This document shows positions 16,352 to 23,800 of a stretch of 39,829 bases of DNA, one piece after another. A program made the translations under genes and the position numbers. Location: assembly GCF_030646255.1 (NCBI RefSeq), contig NZ_JAUSNF010000023.1, positions 1 through 39,829 on the forward strand. The letters are read 5' to 3'. This stretch comes from Candidatus Burarchaeum sp. GTDB lineage: Archaea > Micrarchaeota > Micrarchaeia > Burarchaeales > Burarchaeaceae. How positions within the stretch are numbered: position 1 is the stretch's first letter; every line of letters begins with the position of its first letter. Below the pieces are notes generated by a model, which was not told where the DNA came from, did not search any database, and saw nothing but the letters and a program-made list of their open reading frames with translations.

Positions 16352-17386
16352 TCATCTTTTCTTCTTCTCCTTGTAATATTCCACCATTTCCCGTATGCCC
16401 CTGTCTATCGGCTTCCGGGGCTCCCAGCCCAGCTCCATGCGCGCCTTGTCAGTATCGAATGAGCGGTCCACGTACAGGACTTCAATATATTCAGGTATGA
16501 GCTTGGACTTCTTGCCAGCCATCTTCTCAATGGCATTCAGCATATTCAGCGAGAGCGTGAGGAAGCGGGGCGAGGCGTGCAGCTTCGGCTGCGGCACGCC
16601 CAGGTAATCGCACGCGAGGTCGAGCGCCTGCCTCTGCGTTATGCGCTCACCCACTATATTGTAAGTCTCGCCCATTGCCACGTATTTCTCGCCCGCGAGC
16701 AGGAATGCGTTCACAACGTCGCCCACATACACGAAAGGTATGTTGTTGTCAGCAGAGCCCACGTACGAGAGCCGCCTCTTCTCGAGCATTTTCAAAAGCG
16801 GCAAATAGGCCTCGTCAAAGCCAGGCCCGTAAACCATGCCGAGCCTGAGAATCACAAATGGCACAGCGCCGTGCCTCACTGCATTCTCGCCCGCGCGCTT
16901 GCTCGCGCCATAGTCATCGGTAGGCGCCAACTCATCGCTTTCCTTCAGCGGCCTTCCCCTCTCAACTTTGCCATAGACTGCAATGCTTGAAGCGTATACA
17001 AACCGTTTGACATTCGCATGCGCGGCCTCTGTCACCATGTTCGCAGTCCCGCGGCCGTTGACTGCCTGCAGCACGTCGCGGCCCGCCTTGTAGTTTATGC
17101 TCGCTGCAAGGTGGAAGACAACATCCACCTTCTCGCAGCAGCCCTTCAAAGAGTCCGGGTCCGTAATATTTCCAAATGCAACTTCAACGCCAGAGGGCAG
17201 CTTCTCTGCGCCCGCGGAATCGCGCACAAGCGCGCGCACGACATAGCCTTTCTGCAGGAGCTTCTCAACGAGCAGCCCGCCCACCCTGCCGCTGGCGCCA
17301 GTCACGAGCGCGCGCTTTTTCGACGTAATCGCTATAATCGAAACCATCTTCGTCTTTTTCCTGCCTTTCTTCTGAGTTTTTTTCAT
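16352..17386 (-). CDS. NAD-dependent epimerase/dehydratase (extended SDR)
   Basis: A Rossmann-fold extended short-chain dehydrogenase of about 344 residues. Seen: the NAD-binding motif VTGASGRVGGLL near residues 27-38, VFHLAASINYKAG near 90, YASSIAVYG near 130, the catalytic YxxxK as YGASK near 160, and LRLGMVYGPG near 182. Such enzymes work on nucleotide sugars or sterol-like substrates; the exact one cannot be told. The basic N-terminus before Met-Val-Ser is odd. AGGT upstream fits ATG 17386 best (17392 and 17347 are alternatives). The gene follows the hydrolase gene with no gap and is co-transcribed. Confidence 0.9.
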   Translation of the reverse strand: MKKTQKKGRKKTKMVSIIAITSKKRALVTGASGRVGGLLVEKLLQKGYVVRALVRDSAGAEKLPSGVEVAFGNITDPDSLKGCCEKVDVVFHLAASINYKAGRDVLQAVNGRGTANMVTEAAHANVKRFVYASSIAVYGKVERGRPLKESDELAPTDDYGASKRAGENAVRHGAVPFVILRLGMVYGPGFDEAYLPLLKMLEKRRLSYVGSADNNIPFVYVGDVVNAFLLAGEKYVAMGETYNIVGERITQRQALDLACDYLGVPQPKLHASPRFLTLSLNMLNAIEKMAGKKSKLIPEYIEVLYVDRSFDTDKARMELGWEPRKPIDRGIREMVEYYKEKKKR

Positions 17387-17392
17387 CTTCAT

Positions 17393-17935
17393 CTACCTCT
17401 CTTCAATCTCTCCATGCCCTGCGCACAGAATCTTGTAGTCAAGTTTCTTAAGCATCTCCAGAGTCTTTTCCATCGCTTCCTCATTCCCTCCCTTCAAATC
17501 AGTCCTTCCCTGCCCGCCTTCCGGGAAAATAGTGTCGCCGCTGAAAAGAATCCCGTTCTTTTTCTCGAGCAGGCACACCGAGCCGGGCGTGTGGCCTGGC
17601 GTGCGTATGATTTCCAGTTCAAATCTTCCCCACTTAATTGCCTTCCATTCAAGCGGCTTCACATTCGGCGGCTTCCAGTACGGCGGCGCGGTCGCTTCCG
17701 CAATATCTGCGGGATGCAGGTAGGCATCCCAGCCCTCCTTCACTCCTTTCGTGTGGTCAAAGTGCCCGTGCGTCAGAATGACTCGCGCAGGCTTGGGCAG
17801 CCCGAGCTCTCCGTTCCCGCTGTCTATCATCAGCGTGCCTGCATCCGACTCCAGCAGGTACACGTTCGAGCAGATGCCGCGCGCCTCACGTCCATATATT
17901 GCGCGCATGCCCGGCACTATTTCAACGCCATCCAT
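17393..17935 (-). CDS. Metallo-beta-lactamase-fold hydrolase
   Basis: A 180-residue hydrolase with two zinc-binding motifs: HGHFDH near residue 60, and TPGHTPGSVCLL with GDTIF near 115-135. GHGEIEE near the end supplies the last histidine. The size and order match glyoxalase II-like or general MBL-fold thioesterase and phosphodiesterase enzymes. AGGTGG four bases before ATG 17935 fixes the start; an in-frame ATG at 17965 lies in the promoter. It heads a two-gene unit with the SDR enzyme and diverges from the OB-fold gene. Confidence 0.9.
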   Translation of the reverse strand: MDGVEIVPGMRAIYGREARGICSNVYLLESDAGTLMIDSGNGELGLPKPARVILTHGHFDHTKGVKEGWDAYLHPADIAEATAPPYWKPPNVKPLEWKAIKWGRFELEIIRTPGHTPGSVCLLEKKNGILFSGDTIFPEGGQGRTDLKGGNEEAMEKTLEMLKKLDYKILCAGHGEIEER

Positions 17936-17984
17936 CTTTCCACCTACTGGCAGCATTTTAATCATAACTATTAATTAGTTTGGC

Positions 17985-18713
17985 ATGACTGACTCGGCAC
18001 CCGAGCAAAAGGCGCGCGAAGTGCGCGGGAAGCGCGAAAGCGAGTTCGAGCAAAAGGTGCGCGAGGTGCAGGAGAAATACGGCCACCTGCTCACGCGCGA
18101 GGCCGCGCTGGCCCACGTAAGCGCGCAGGCAGGCGCGGGAGGGGGCAATGCAGGGGCCCGCCCGCACGAGTGGCCGGGCGTTGCGGCCGGCAGCTCCTTT
18201 GAGGCCCGCGTGCTGCGCATCTTCGCGCCCTATGCCTTCGAGCGCGGCAACAGGAAGGGCAAGGTGTGCAGGGTCGAGCTCGAGCGCATCGGGGTCAGCC
18301 TGGATCCGCGGCCCATTCTAGTGCTGTGGGATTCGGATGCCGACAAGCTGCAGAAGGGCGAGATTTCTGTAGGCGACCTGATTTCAGTTTCAAACGCATA
18401 CCCTAAGGAAGGCGAGCTGCACATAGGCCGTCAAGGTTCAATCAAGCGCATGGCGCCCGCGAGCGCGGCCGACGCGAAAAAAGCAGAGCGCGAGGCCAGG
18501 GACGAAAAGCTGGCTATAATAACGGAGCTGAAGGCCAATGGCGAAGTGCTCGAGGCAGTGGTCGAGTCTGATGGAAGTCTGGAGCGCCTGAGGTTCAGCG
18601 GCGAGAAGGCGCTCTCATTCCTCGGCCTGAAGCAGATGCACGAAGGCATATCTTTCGATACACTGGTCGAATTAAAGCGAAGTCATCTAGTGGGCAGGGC
18701 AGTCAGGCTCTAG
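17985..18713 (+). CDS. OB-fold single-stranded DNA-binding protein (archaeal RPA-like)
   Basis: A 242-residue protein. The helical opening VREVQEKYGHLLTREAALAH is typical of the start of archaeal RPA subunits and RPA-associated OB-fold proteins. The OB fold follows at about residues 70-150 (FEARVLRIFAPYAFERGNRKGKVCRVELER, then LVLWDSDADKL and GDLISVSNAYPKEGELHIGRQGSI in sense). A C-terminal domain of about 70 residues is not recognised. It probably binds single-stranded DNA in replication or repair, or RNA. ATTTTAATCA about 25-30 bases before the ATG can serve as TATA box for a leaderless start. Confidence 0.8.
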   Translation: MTDSAPEQKAREVRGKRESEFEQKVREVQEKYGHLLTREAALAHVSAQAGAGGGNAGARPHEWPGVAAGSSFEARVLRIFAPYAFERGNRKGKVCRVELERIGVSLDPRPILVLWDSDADKLQKGEISVGDLISVSNAYPKEGELHIGRQGSIKRMAPASAADAKKAEREARDEKLAIITELKANGEVLEAVVESDGSLERLRFSGEKALSFLGLKQMHEGISFDTLVELKRSHLVGRAVRL

Positions 18714-18730
18714 CTCTTCGGCACGCGCAA

Positions 18731-20554
18731 TCAGATTTCAGGGAGCTCGGGCTCCTCTTCTTTCCCGCCCTTTGTTATTCTCTTCAGCTTGCCCCTGTTC
18801 ATTATCACGGTAAGCGCGGACACGCTGATGATTACGATGAAGACCAGCAGCACTATGGTCACGATGAGCAGTGCCAGGCTCTCGGAGCCGGTCACTTCTG
18901 CAGTGACCGCAACTGCCTTGTCAAAAACCTGGCCGACCGATGCGAGCGCAGGCGCAGAGGGCACGACATAGCTCATGCGCCTTGATGTGAAATTGTCGTA
19001 CTTGTCTGAAGCCCGGAGTTCGTAAACAAACGTTGCAGGAAGCTTGAGCGGGCATGGGATGGAAATCTCTTTCACGCTCCCATTGCCCGTCACCCCAAGC
19101 TTCTTCTCGGTCAGCGTGGCCGTGTCAAATCCGTAGTAAAGCGAGGCCGAAATGTCCGCGGCGTTTTTCATGCGCGGGTCGATTGCAGCCACTTTCAAAA
19201 TCATGTTGCAGCCCTTTGCATAGGAGTGGTTCACCGAAAGCAGGACAATCTCAAGAGGGTTCCTCCTGAATTCAATCGTGGCGCTGGCCGGCGTGCGGCC
19301 CTGGAACTGCACAAAAATGCTCTTGTTTACGCCATTCACAACCACGCTCACATTGGCTCCGGGCTCGTATATCTCTGCAAAGCTGATGCTGCCGTCCGGG
19401 CCGGTCTGGCCGCTCTCGCCTGATTTAAGCATCACAAGCGCATCGCCTATGGGCAGCCCGTTCTCGTCCACGACCACCACTTCAAGAGTGTTGTTGTAAT
19501 CAGGTATCTTCAGGGTCACAAGGCCGTTCATGGCCATCACGACCCTCGCGGTTCCGTTCAGCATGTAAAGCCCCTGCAAAATCGACTTGTTCTGCCACTT
19601 GATGAATGCAGTCGCAAGCTTTCCATATTTTATCTCATCAGGCACAGGTGCAACGCCTGCATCGGAGAAATCGAGTTCCACGTCATTCAGCCTTACCACG
19701 AGGCTCGAATCGTTTATTGCCTTGCCCGGGGCGGTCTTGGCGCTGAGCGTGAAGTTATTGCCATCCTTGTTGATAGTCAGCAGCACAATCTTCTCAGCCG
19801 CCACATTCACTGTATTGGTCACGTTGAATATCCCGTAGAAAGCTGTCATTTTGCAGGAGCCTGGCCGAGGATAGACTGTCGCCTTGCCTTCCGCATTGGT
19901 CAAAATTTCCTTTCCAGCCCAGCACGGCACATCCACTTCCACCTGCGCAAGCGGCGTGCCCTCAAAATCCACCACCTGCAGCGGGACTAGGCTCTGCGCA
20001 TCATTGGTCCTGAAAAACTCCACGTGCCTGCCGTCTATAAGATTCTGGTTGTGCGAGACGCGCCTTTGCTCAGTGCCCACGGTCACAAGATATTCTTTTG
20101 TGGCATTGGCCTCGGGCACAAAGTCCCGTATCTCTGCCTCGAATGTACCCTCGGCGCCCGTCTTCCCAGTTATCTCTCCATCCGCGTCCGAAAGGTCGAA
20201 CCTGGTTATCTGCACGGTCACTTCAGAGGGCTCCACATTTTCGAGGCTCGTTTCTGTCAGCACCGGAATTAGGGCCTCGCCAACACCATAATCCGCAAGA
20301 GACGGGCAGTCCTCGCCCTCCGGCAGCACGCTGCAGTCAATGTAGCCCGTGCCTCCAGTTCCCACAGTCTCTATCTCAGGAACCGTTTCAAGCCCCAGGA
20401 AGTTATTTCTCTGGTATTTTATCGTAACCGGCACATTTGCCACCGGGTAGTTGTTTTGGTCATAGGCCACTACCTTGATGATTTCATTCCATTCGGCGTA
20501 GGCAACCGAGGCGAGAATCGAGAGAACCAGCAAAGTGGCAAAAAATCTTTTCAT
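18731..20554 (-). CDS. Secreted, membrane-anchored protein with repeated Ig/CarboxypepD_reg-like domains (paralog of 26717)
   Basis: A 607-residue surface protein. It has a signal peptide (residues 1-20, ending VAYA), several beta-sandwich segments with the pattern VVDxxGxPxxxAxVxVxxx (for example VPLQVVDFEGTPLAQVEVDVP and VVVVDENGLPIGDALVMLKSG in sense), a C-terminal membrane helix (LLIVTIVLLVFIVIISVSAL, about 560-580) and an acidic cytoplasmic tail. Many NxT/NxS sites could be N-glycosylated. The first 180 residues resemble the protein at 26717 (VPVTIKYQ, then KEYLVTVGTEQRR versus KEYLIIVGNEHRR). A TATA-like CTTTTTAAGG sits about 28 bases before the ATG. It probably contributes to the cell envelope or to surface contact. 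Confidence 0.85.
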   Translation of the reverse strand: MKRFFATLLVLSILASVAYAEWNEIIKVVAYDQNNYPVANVPVTIKYQRNNFLGLETVPEIETVGTGGTGYIDCSVLPEGEDCPSLADYGVGEALIPVLTETSLENVEPSEVTVQITRFDLSDADGEITGKTGAEGTFEAEIRDFVPEANATKEYLVTVGTEQRRVSHNQNLIDGRHVEFFRTNDAQSLVPLQVVDFEGTPLAQVEVDVPCWAGKEILTNAEGKATVYPRPGSCKMTAFYGIFNVTNTVNVAAEKIVLLTINKDGNNFTLSAKTAPGKAINDSSLVVRLNDVELDFSDAGVAPVPDEIKYGKLATAFIKWQNKSILQGLYMLNGTARVVMAMNGLVTLKIPDYNNTLEVVVVDENGLPIGDALVMLKSGESGQTGPDGSISFAEIYEPGANVSVVVNGVNKSIFVQFQGRTPASATIEFRRNPLEIVLLSVNHSYAKGCNMILKVAAIDPRMKNAADISASLYYGFDTATLTEKKLGVTGNGSVKEISIPCPLKLPATFVYELRASDKYDNFTSRRMSYVVPSAPALASVGQVFDKAVAVTAEVTGSESLALLIVTIVLLVFIVIISVSALTVIMNRGKLKRITKGGKEEEPELPEI

Positions 20555-20626
20555 GGGGCGTTTTACTCAAGCCCGCCTTAAAAAGCTTACCCGCCCCCTG
20601 CCCCGTCCCCCTGCCAATCGAAACCC

Positions 20627-20638
20627 TTTTTATACTGG
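20627..20638 (+). promoter_or_regulatory. TATA box of tRNA-His
   Basis: The box reads CTTTTTATACTG, almost the same as the box before tRNA-Gln (GTTTTTATACTA, 26186-26197). Transcription should start near 20655, leaving a leader of about 40 bases that ends in an 11-bp hairpin at the tRNA. Confidence 0.65.
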
Positions 20639-20670
20639 GACGCACCAAGAACATATCCAAACAGGAAGTC

Positions 20671-20695
20671 TGAAGGAAACCTGCGGTTTCTTTCA
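20671..20695 (+). ncRNA. Leader hairpin abutting tRNA-His
   Basis: Arms 20671-20681 and 20685-20695 pair over 11 bp (one G-U) around the loop TGC. One base separates the stem from the mature 5' G(-1). The sequence (GGAAACC/GGTTTC) resembles the leader stems of tRNA-Gln (AAGAACC/GGTTCTT) and tRNA-Gly (AAAAGAAC/GTTCTTTT). Confidence 0.75.
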
Positions 20696-20696
20696 T

Positions 20697-20826
20697 GGCC
20701 ACGGTGGTGTAGTGGTAGCACAAGAGGCTGTGGTGGAAGGGGGCACGCTCCGCGCCCCCTTTCTAAACCCCGCGAACGCGCGGTAGCAGCAACCCCTAAG
20801 CCCGAGTTCGATCCTCGGCTGTGGCC
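20697..20826 (+). tRNA. tRNA-His (anticodon GTG) with a 58-base intron at 37/38
   Basis: Exon 1 is 20697-20733, the intron 20734-20791, exon 2 20792-20826. The extra G(-1) pairs with C73, the hallmark of tRNA-His. The acceptor pairs over seven further bases; D-arm GTGT/GCAC; anticodon stem AGAGG/CCCCT has one A-C mismatch; loop CTGTGGA holds GTG; T-arm CCGAG/CTCGG. At the splice sites CTGT pairs with GCAG as the four-base central helix, with bulges GG^T and CA^A, adjoining the anticodon stem. The intron folds into two G/C-rich hairpins. The 3' end is copied downstream at 20925. Confidence 0.93.
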
Positions 20827-20944
20827 TCATTTCAGCATGGAACTTCGTTCCATGTCTGATGCATTCTGCATTGCAGAATGCACATCATTCGGCCCCAGTC
20901 TCGCCAACGCTTCGGCGTTGCCGATCGGCTGTGGCCTCATTTCA
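20815..20944 (+). mobile_element. 110-bp hairpin-rich unit flanked by a 20-bp copy of the tRNA-His 3' end
   Basis: The 20 bases at 20815-20834 (the last 12 bases of tRNA-His plus 8 beyond) are repeated exactly at 20925-20944. The 90 bases between hold three hairpins: arms 20836-20843/20847-20854, 20861-20869/20873-20881, and 20905-20910/20915-20920 around a TTCG loop. Duplication of a tRNA 3' end is the mark left by integrases at attachment sites, but the unit is too small to code for one. It could be the remnant of an integrated element, a minimal mobile cassette, or a local duplication. Confidence 0.55.
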
Positions 20945-20980
20945 TTCGCTTTTTTAAGTTAAGCTCACAAAAGACGTCCC

Positions 20981-21958
20981 ATGAAGCTCAGCAAATCCGT
21001 CATCGCAGAAATTGTGCTCTCCCTGCTGCTAATGGCCGCGCTCTTCTACTTCGCGGATGTGGGCAAGGTCGTTTCAGTCATTGAGAAAATCGAGCTGAAG
21101 TGGCTCGCCCTGGCCCTCATATTTTATTTTGCCATCAACCTCTCCATGGCCGTGCGGGTTTGGGCCATACTCCGGGACCTCGGCGCAAAATTATCCTACC
21201 GCAGCACGCTCATGGCGCACTTCTCGGGCATGATAGCGAGCGACTTCACGCCCGCGCGCTCGGGCTACCTCACCACGGCCTTCGTGCTCTCGCGCAACAA
21301 CGGCCTGCCCCTTGAGAAGACTATAGTCTCAATCATCGGCCCGCAGATTTTCGACTTTCTTCTCAAAGTGACTGCGGGCGCAATTGCGTTCTGGTACCTG
21401 CTCACTTACGTACTCGATGTGAATACTGAAGAGTCCATCCTGCTAGCCGTAATCTTCGGCATCTTCGCCATCTCCACTATGGTTCTAGTAATGTTCCTCT
21501 CGCTCTTCTCGCCGCGCTTCCTCAGGATGATGGGCTTCATAAAGCGCCTGCCCTTCGGCAAGGTGGTGTACGAGCTCGTCGAGAACATACAGAAGAACTC
21601 GCACACCATAAGGCGCCTGTTCTGGCTCATCATGTTCCTGCTGGGCCTCACGTGGCTGCTCAAGGCTCTTGAATGGTACTTCCTCTCGCTCGCAGTTGGC
21701 TTTACTCCCGATATTCCGTTTGCACCCATAATCTTCTTCGCCTTCCTCCAGCCTCTCGTAACCATTCTTCAATTCGCCCCGCTCCCTACATTCGCGGGTG
21801 CGGGCTTCTCCGAGGCAGCCACGGTATTCGTGCTCCTGCAGTTCGGCGTGCCTGTCGAGCAGGGCCTTGTTTTCGCGCTGCTCACGCGTTTCGTGATGAT
21901 TGCGGTGGACTCGCTGGGTGTGGCCGAGGCAGTGAAGCTGCTGAGGCTTGAAAAATAG
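20981..21958 (+). CDS. UPF0104/LPG-synthase-TM family membrane protein (AglD-like flippase domain)
   Basis: A 325-residue polytopic membrane protein with about eight hydrophobic segments. Signature pieces of the UPF0104 (lysylphosphatidylglycerol synthase transmembrane) family are RVWAILRDLGAKLSYRSTL, HFSGMIASDFTPARSGYLTTAFVLSR and the late LPTFAGAGFSEAATVFVLLQFGV. Archaeal relatives such as AglD act in S-layer glycan and lipid-linked sugar handling, so a link to glycosylation of the surface proteins beside it is plausible but inferred. TTTTTTAAG about 28 bases before the ATG serves as TATA box; the mRNA is probably nearly leaderless. Confidence 0.9.
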   Translation: MKLSKSVIAEIVLSLLLMAALFYFADVGKVVSVIEKIELKWLALALIFYFAINLSMAVRVWAILRDLGAKLSYRSTLMAHFSGMIASDFTPARSGYLTTAFVLSRNNGLPLEKTIVSIIGPQIFDFLLKVTAGAIAFWYLLTYVLDVNTEESILLAVIFGIFAISTMVLVMFLSLFSPRFLRMMGFIKRLPFGKVVYELVENIQKNSHTIRRLFWLIMFLLGLTWLLKALEWYFLSLAVGFTPDIPFAPIIFFAFLQPLVTILQFAPLPTFAGAGFSEAATVFVLLQFGVPVEQGLVFALLTRFVMIAVDSLGVAEAVKLLRLEK

Positions 21959-22000
21959 TATTTTAACCCTTCTTTTCCCACATCCATGCCGAAAGCTTAA

Positions 22001-22030
22001 AATACTTATCCATACTTATCAATAAGTATT
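22001..22030. promoter_or_regulatory. Palindromic operator of the DUF4258/zinc-finger-AbrB pair
   Basis: AATACTTAT (22001-22009) and ATAAGTATT (22022-22030) form a perfect 9-bp inverted repeat. TACTTATC also occurs twice in direct order (22003-22010, 22013-22020). The site lies 11 bases before the first gene, where an autorepressing antitoxin would bind. GGTGAT follows directly at 22035. Confidence 0.65.
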
Positions 22031-22040
22031 AATCGGTGAT

Positions 22041-22283
22041 GTGTTGGCGCCCCCCAAGAAGGAATTCCTGTTCTCGAGGCATTACAGGGAGGACAGGGAC
22101 ATAGACGTGGAGCTGGCCACCGACTGTGTGCATACGGGAAAAAAAGAGAAGGAGCGCGGGGAGAACAAGCTGCGCGCGAGAAAAAAGTTCAAGCGCGGCG
22201 AGCTTATCGTCGTATACCGCGATTACGGCGAATATTATTTCGTGATTACTGCTTTCTGGAACAAACGGGGTGAAAAAAGATGA
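22041..22283 (+). CDS. DUF4258-family protein, probable toxin
   Basis: An 80-residue protein matching DUF4258: FSRHYREDRDIDVELATDCVHTGKKE, then LIVVYRDYGEYYFVITAFW. The fold is related to the BrnT/RelE-like RNase toxins. The start is a GTG at 22041 or the TTG next to it; GGTGAT ends right at the GTG, so the TTG at 22044 is as likely. Its stop overlaps the next ATG by four bases (ATGA). The neighbour has a zinc finger plus AbrB fold, the usual partner type, so the pair is probably a type II toxin-antitoxin system with the toxin gene first. Confidence 0.8.
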   Translation: MLAPPKKEFLFSRHYREDRDIDVELATDCVHTGKKEKERGENKLRARKKFKRGELIVVYRDYGEYYFVITAFWNKRGEKR

Positions 22284-22603
22284 ACATGGAAGGAAAACTT
22301 TGCGGGATATGCGACAAAGGCCGGCTTCACGCATACAAGGACGAGATAACGGACGGCATATACGTGGATGCGTACAAGTGCGACTTCGACCCCGACCACG
22401 TGAGCTACACTGCCGAGGTAATGCACAAGGTGGAGGCCATCCAGCGCTCGACTTCCGTCGAACGCCATCTGGTCAAAGTGGGCTCGTCAGTAGCCGCCCC
22501 CATACCATCTGCTATTGTAAAAGCCCTCCGCCTGAAGCCGCGCGGGCGGGTTTTCATCTCTGCACAGGGCAGGCGGATAATAATACGGCCAGCGCCAAGT
22601 TGA
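22280..22603 (+). CDS. Antitoxin with YgiT-like zinc finger and C-terminal AbrB/MazE-type domain
   Basis: A 107-residue protein. The N-terminal part has CGIC (residues 8-11) and a single later Cys followed by His (YKCDFDPDHV near 28-37), a partly degenerate zinc knuckle. The C-terminal 45 residues (HLVKVGSSVAAPIPSAIVKALRLKPRGRVFISAQGRR in sense) form an AbrB/MazE swapped hairpin able to bind DNA. It overlaps the DUF4258 gene by four bases, with GGTGA seven bases before the ATG. It probably neutralises the toxin and binds the 9-bp palindrome upstream. Confidence 0.8.
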   Translation: MNMEGKLCGICDKGRLHAYKDEITDGIYVDAYKCDFDPDHVSYTAEVMHKVEAIQRSTSVERHLVKVGSSVAAPIPSAIVKALRLKPRGRVFISAQGRRIIIRPAPS

Positions 22604-22684
22604 ACGCTCCGTGCATAGTATTTTAACCATTATTCACCCACCACCTATTGTGGCAGGTTTGACGAAAGCGAAGAGGCTGAGCTT

Positions 22685-23137
22685 ATGAGATGCCCCTACT
22701 GCGGCCATCTTGAAACCAAAGTCATAGACTCGCGCGATGCCGAGGATGTCGAGGTCACGCGAAGGCGGCGCGAGTGCGAGAAGTGCGAAAAGCGGTTTAC
22801 TAGTTACGAGCGCGTCGAAATGGTCGACCTCTACGTGAAGAAGAAGGACGGCAAGCGCGAGCCCTTCAGCCGCGAGAAGCTGCTCGGCGGCATTGCGTTT
22901 GCATGCGTGAAGTGCAATGTGAGCCACGAGCAGATGGAAGCCGCGGTTGATGACATAGAACGGCAGCTTAGGCAGCGCGAGGACACCGAAGTGCCAAGCT
23001 CGCTCATAGGCGACCTTGTGATGAAGAAGCTCAAGACCATTGACAAGGTTGCATACATCCGGTTTGCAAGCGTTTACCGGGAATTTGCGGACCTCGAGGA
23101 TTTCCAGGAGGAGCTGAAGAAGCTGCTCAAGAAGTAG
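22685..23137 (+). CDS. nrdR: NrdR transcriptional repressor of ribonucleotide reductase genes
   Basis: A 150-residue protein of exactly the usual NrdR size. It opens MRCPYCGHLETKVIDSR with the second zinc pair RECEKCEKRFTSYER, then the ATP-cone domain (VKKKDGKREPFSREKLLGGI, residues about 50-140) that senses ATP or dATP. In bacteria it represses nrd operons when dATP is high. NrdR is a bacterial-type regulator and uncommon in archaea, so transfer is likely. No nrd gene or clear NrdR box is visible here. GTATTTTAACC near 22617 is the probable TATA box. The next gene makes adenosylcobalamin, cofactor of class II reductase. Confidence 0.95.
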   Translation: MRCPYCGHLETKVIDSRDAEDVEVTRRRRECEKCEKRFTSYERVEMVDLYVKKKDGKREPFSREKLLGGIAFACVKCNVSHEQMEAAVDDIERQLRQREDTEVPSSLIGDLVMKKLKTIDKVAYIRFASVYREFADLEDFQEELKKLLKK

Positions 23138-23182
23138 TTTTCCTGCCGCCCCGCAGCTGCCCCGCATGCTAATGTGGTACAA

Positions 23183-23719
23183 ATGACACGACTCAAAACA
23201 TCCTCGGGCATTGTCCTTGTTTATACTGGCACTGGCAAGGGCAAGACCACTGCTGCGCTTGGCATGGCCCTGCGCGCGGTGGGGCAAGGGCAGAAGGCCG
23301 TCATGGTTCAGTTCATGAAGCGAAAGGGCTGTGCAGGCGAGCACAAGTCAGCCGCCCTGCTCGCGCCGAACTTCAAATTGCATACATTCGGCAGGGCTGA
23401 GTTCGTTGACCTGCACAAGCCCTCAGAACTCGACAGGCAGCTGGCGCGCGAGGCACTCGAGTTTGCGAAAAGCACCCTCAGCCGTGCGCCCGACATCCTC
23501 ATACTAGATGAGATTAATGTGGCCGTGAGCATGGGCCTTGTGAAGCTCGAGGAAGTGCTAGCACTCGTGAAGTCAAGGCCAAAAGATACGAGTATCATAC
23601 TCACAGGTCGCGGGGCGCCAAAGGAACTGCTCGCGCTTGCAGACATAGCAACCGAAATGCGCGAGCTAAAGCACCACTATGACAAAGGCTTCGGGGCGAA
23701 GCTCGGAATCGACTACTAG
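23183..23719 (+). CDS. cobO: Cob(I)alamin adenosyltransferase, CobA/CobO/BtuR type
   Basis: This enzyme adds adenosine from ATP to cobalamin to make adenosylcobalamin. The P-loop YTGTGKGKTTAALGMALRA lies near residues 13-30. VMVQFMKRKG, ILILDEINVAVSMGLV and IILTGRGAP complete the CobO signature. The length, about 178 residues, is normal. I start at ATG 23183; an ATG three codons upstream is also possible. It follows nrdR by 45 bases and is probably co-transcribed. The pairing suggests that a B12-dependent class II ribonucleotide reductase exists elsewhere in the genome (inference). Confidence 0.93.
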   Translation: MTRLKTSSGIVLVYTGTGKGKTTAALGMALRAVGQGQKAVMVQFMKRKGCAGEHKSAALLAPNFKLHTFGRAEFVDLHKPSELDRQLAREALEFAKSTLSRAPDILILDEINVAVSMGLVKLEEVLALVKSRPKDTSIILTGRGAPKELLALADIATEMRELKHHYDKGFGAKLGIDY

Positions 23720-23800
23720 CTGCCCGAAGACGGGAATTGACTATTGAAACGGTTTTTAAGGCTTGCCGCGGAATCAATGTGTAACGACGGAGGTAATCCG

